Part shown: in pieces, positions 49,687 through 50,797 of the stretch | Numbering within the stretch: position 1 is the first letter of the stretch | Layout: the number at the start of each line of letters is the position of its first letter | Source of the DNA: Collinsella aerofaciens | Lineage (GTDB): Bacteria; Actinomycetota; Coriobacteriia; Coriobacteriales; Coriobacteriaceae | Reading direction: 5' to 3' | NCBI GenBank assembly: GCA_008671135.1 | Contig: RQAP01000018.1 | Span: 1 to 50,797, forward strand | Length of the DNA stretch: 50,797 nt | The notes under the pieces: generated by a model | Told to the model about the DNA's origin: nothing | The model's database searches: none | What the model saw: only the letters and a program-made list of their open reading frames with translations | Program-made: the position numbers and the translations under genes

Positions 49687-50628
49687 GTGCCGGCGAATAA
49701 GGAACATACCGAAGCTACTCCCTCGTCGCTCGCCGTGGCGGCGGGGGAGTATCTCGATTACCTTGCGGTCGAGCGGGGTTTGGCGCGCAACACGATTGCG
49801 GCCTATCGTCGTGACCTGACGACGTACTGCGCCTATCTGGAGCGGGCGGGTATTGTGTCTTTTGAAGAGGTGACCCGTCAGGTCGTGGAGGGCTTTGTCG
49901 CCGACCGTCGCGATGGGGGCTATTCGGATGCCTCGGTGGAGCGTGCGCTTGCGGCCGTGAAGGGCCTGCATGCCTTTTTGGTGCGCGATGGGGCTGTGGC
50001 CCAAAATCCAACGGCGGCGTTGCGCCTGCCTAAAAAGGCTGAGCGTTTGCCGGAGTATCTATCGGTGGAGGATGTCTCGGCGCTGCTCGATCAAGACTTC
50101 CCCGAGGGCGAGATGGGCTTGCGCGACCATGCCATCTTGGAAGTGCTTTACGGATGCGGTTTGCGTGTGAGCGAGTTGGTGGGACTCGATGTGGGCGATA
50201 TCCATATCGACGATGGCTTTGTGCTCGTTCGCGGTAAGGGCTCGAAGGAACGCCTGTCCCCGCTGGTGGGAAGCGCGGCGCGAGCTCTGACGCTTTATGT
50301 AACTGAGGGGCGTTCTCGCTTGGCGGCCCATGCCCGCGGAACCGAGACCTCGGCGGTCTTTTTAAATAAGAACGGCCGCCGTCTGTCGCGCCAGGGCATC
50401 CATGCCATCTGTGAGCGCTACGGGCGCCAGGTGGGACTGGTGGGGCTCCATCCCCATACGCTGCGTCACTCCTTCGCCACCCATATGCTTGCGGGCGGCG
50501 CAGACCTCCGTGTGCTACAGGAGATCTTGGGACATGCCGATATATCGACCACGCAGGTCTACACGCATGTCGATCGTACGCAACTGACCGAGGTCTATTT
50601 GGCGGCGCACCCGCTGGCACATCGTTAA
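49687..50628 (+). CDS. xerD: Tyrosine recombinase XerD/XerC
   Basis: The 313-aa site-specific recombinase resolves chromosome dimers. An N-terminal SAM-like domain (YLDYLAVERGLARNTIAAY) precedes the catalytic residues R160 (GCGLRVSEL), K184 (RGKGSKERL), H257-x-x-R260 (HPHTLRHSFATH), H283 and the nucleophile Y292 in STTQVYTHV. The start GTG at 49687 lies immediately after pyrG, with no clear ribosome site, so coupling to pyrG is probable. Confidence 0.93.
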   Translation: MPANKEHTEATPSSLAVAAGEYLDYLAVERGLARNTIAAYRRDLTTYCAYLERAGIVSFEEVTRQVVEGFVADRRDGGYSDASVERALAAVKGLHAFLVRDGAVAQNPTAALRLPKKAERLPEYLSVEDVSALLDQDFPEGEMGLRDHAILEVLYGCGLRVSELVGLDVGDIHIDDGFVLVRGKGSKERLSPLVGSAARALTLYVTEGRSRLAAHARGTETSAVFLNKNGRRLSRQGIHAICERYGRQVGLVGLHPHTLRHSFATHMLAGGADLRVLQEILGHADISTTQVYTHVDRTQLTEVYLAAHPLAHR

Positions 50629-50661
50629 CACATCGCTGACCTGCATATTTATAGGTATTTG

Positions 50662-50730
50662 GGGACGGGCTCCAGATTGCCGCGGCGTGCTTTTGCGCGC
50701 GCATGGGCAATCTGGGGCCCGTCCCATTTT
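50662..50730 (+). terminator. Long-stem terminator after xerD
   Basis: GGGACGGGCTCCAGATTGCC and GGGCAATCTGGGGCCCGTCCC pair over 20 bp with one wobble, followed by ATTTTT. A further inner stem is possible. The ends (GGGGACG / CGTCCC) recall the palindrome at 16410. Confidence 0.85.
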
Positions 50731-50797
50731 TCGCCACTTGGCGTCGCGGGGGTGGGCCGCACGGGCCTTGGGTGGGGGAGTTTGGGGGCGATGTGCA

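Noticed and set aside
1..50797. tRNA, rRNA or other classic RNA genes
   Set aside because: No cloverleaf, CCA end or rRNA-like block was seen on either strand by reading; a covariance-model scan would be decisive.

Overview
The window looks like a chromosomal segment of a moderately high-GC anaerobic actinobacterium, most likely a gut Coriobacteriia of the Collinsella type. This is inferred, not searched. The supporting traits are the GC-rich coding style, the acetyl-DAP lysine route, an arginine deiminase locus with a YfcC-type carrier, paired acetate kinases and an ECF uptake module.

Layout. 1-141 is the tail of an IS3-type element. 356-4385 is a lysine/DAP operon on the minus strand, read through a lysine riboswitch: a fused lysA-dapA ORF, then dapB and dapH. 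A divergent M20 amidohydrolase is a candidate for the missing N-acetyl-DAP deacetylase. 5750-9415 holds a HigB/HigA toxin-antitoxin pair, a small membrane protein, a frameshifted lipoprotein gene, an HTH protein and a membrane-anchored Ser/Thr kinase. 9453-13775 holds a secreted coiled-coil wall hydrolase, a MOSC protein and a pair that looks like D-aspartate ligase plus aspartate racemase. 13901-17440 is an ECF transporter. Its S-component gene is preceded by an unlisted 22-codon leader peptide with three consecutive Trp codons and a terminator, so I predict a tryptophan importer under attenuation. 17578-22870 carries a sortase-anchored C69 dipeptidase, a lipid kinase with a 30-aa membrane peptide behind it, RNase D and a YugP-like protease. 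22986-25131 is xseA-xseB-HIT. 25173-27343 is a LysR regulator and an MFS transporter of more AT-rich composition. 27464-31519 has two tandem acetate kinases facing pta. 31751-33977 is glf plus a glycosyltransferase. 34350-40692 runs on the minus strand: S58-type peptidase, DJ-1 and Maf, an RNA methyltransferase and polyphosphate kinase. 41244-45212 is arcA, ornithine carbamoyltransferase and a YfcC carrier. 45768-50628 is a DUF1846 protein, a small HTH protein, pyrG and xerD.

The least explained signal is outside the genes. At least three families of hairpin sit just past the 3' ends of genes (A: 215-312 and 16498-16597; B: 34010-34119 and 34213-34337; C: 313-353 and 45354-45393). In each family one part of the sequence is fixed while the stem arms differ between copies but stay self-complementary. 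In all six copies the orientation relative to the neighbouring gene is the same. I read them as a set of structured 3'-UTR elements or small dispersed elements that I cannot match to a named class.

Regulation readable from sequence: lysine riboswitch (lysA-dapA), Trp attenuation (ECF S component), a LexA-like box and palindromic operators at higBA, a hairpin that hides the ribosome-binding site of the frameshifted lipoprotein, palindromic operators before the wall hydrolase, and possible ARG boxes before arcA.
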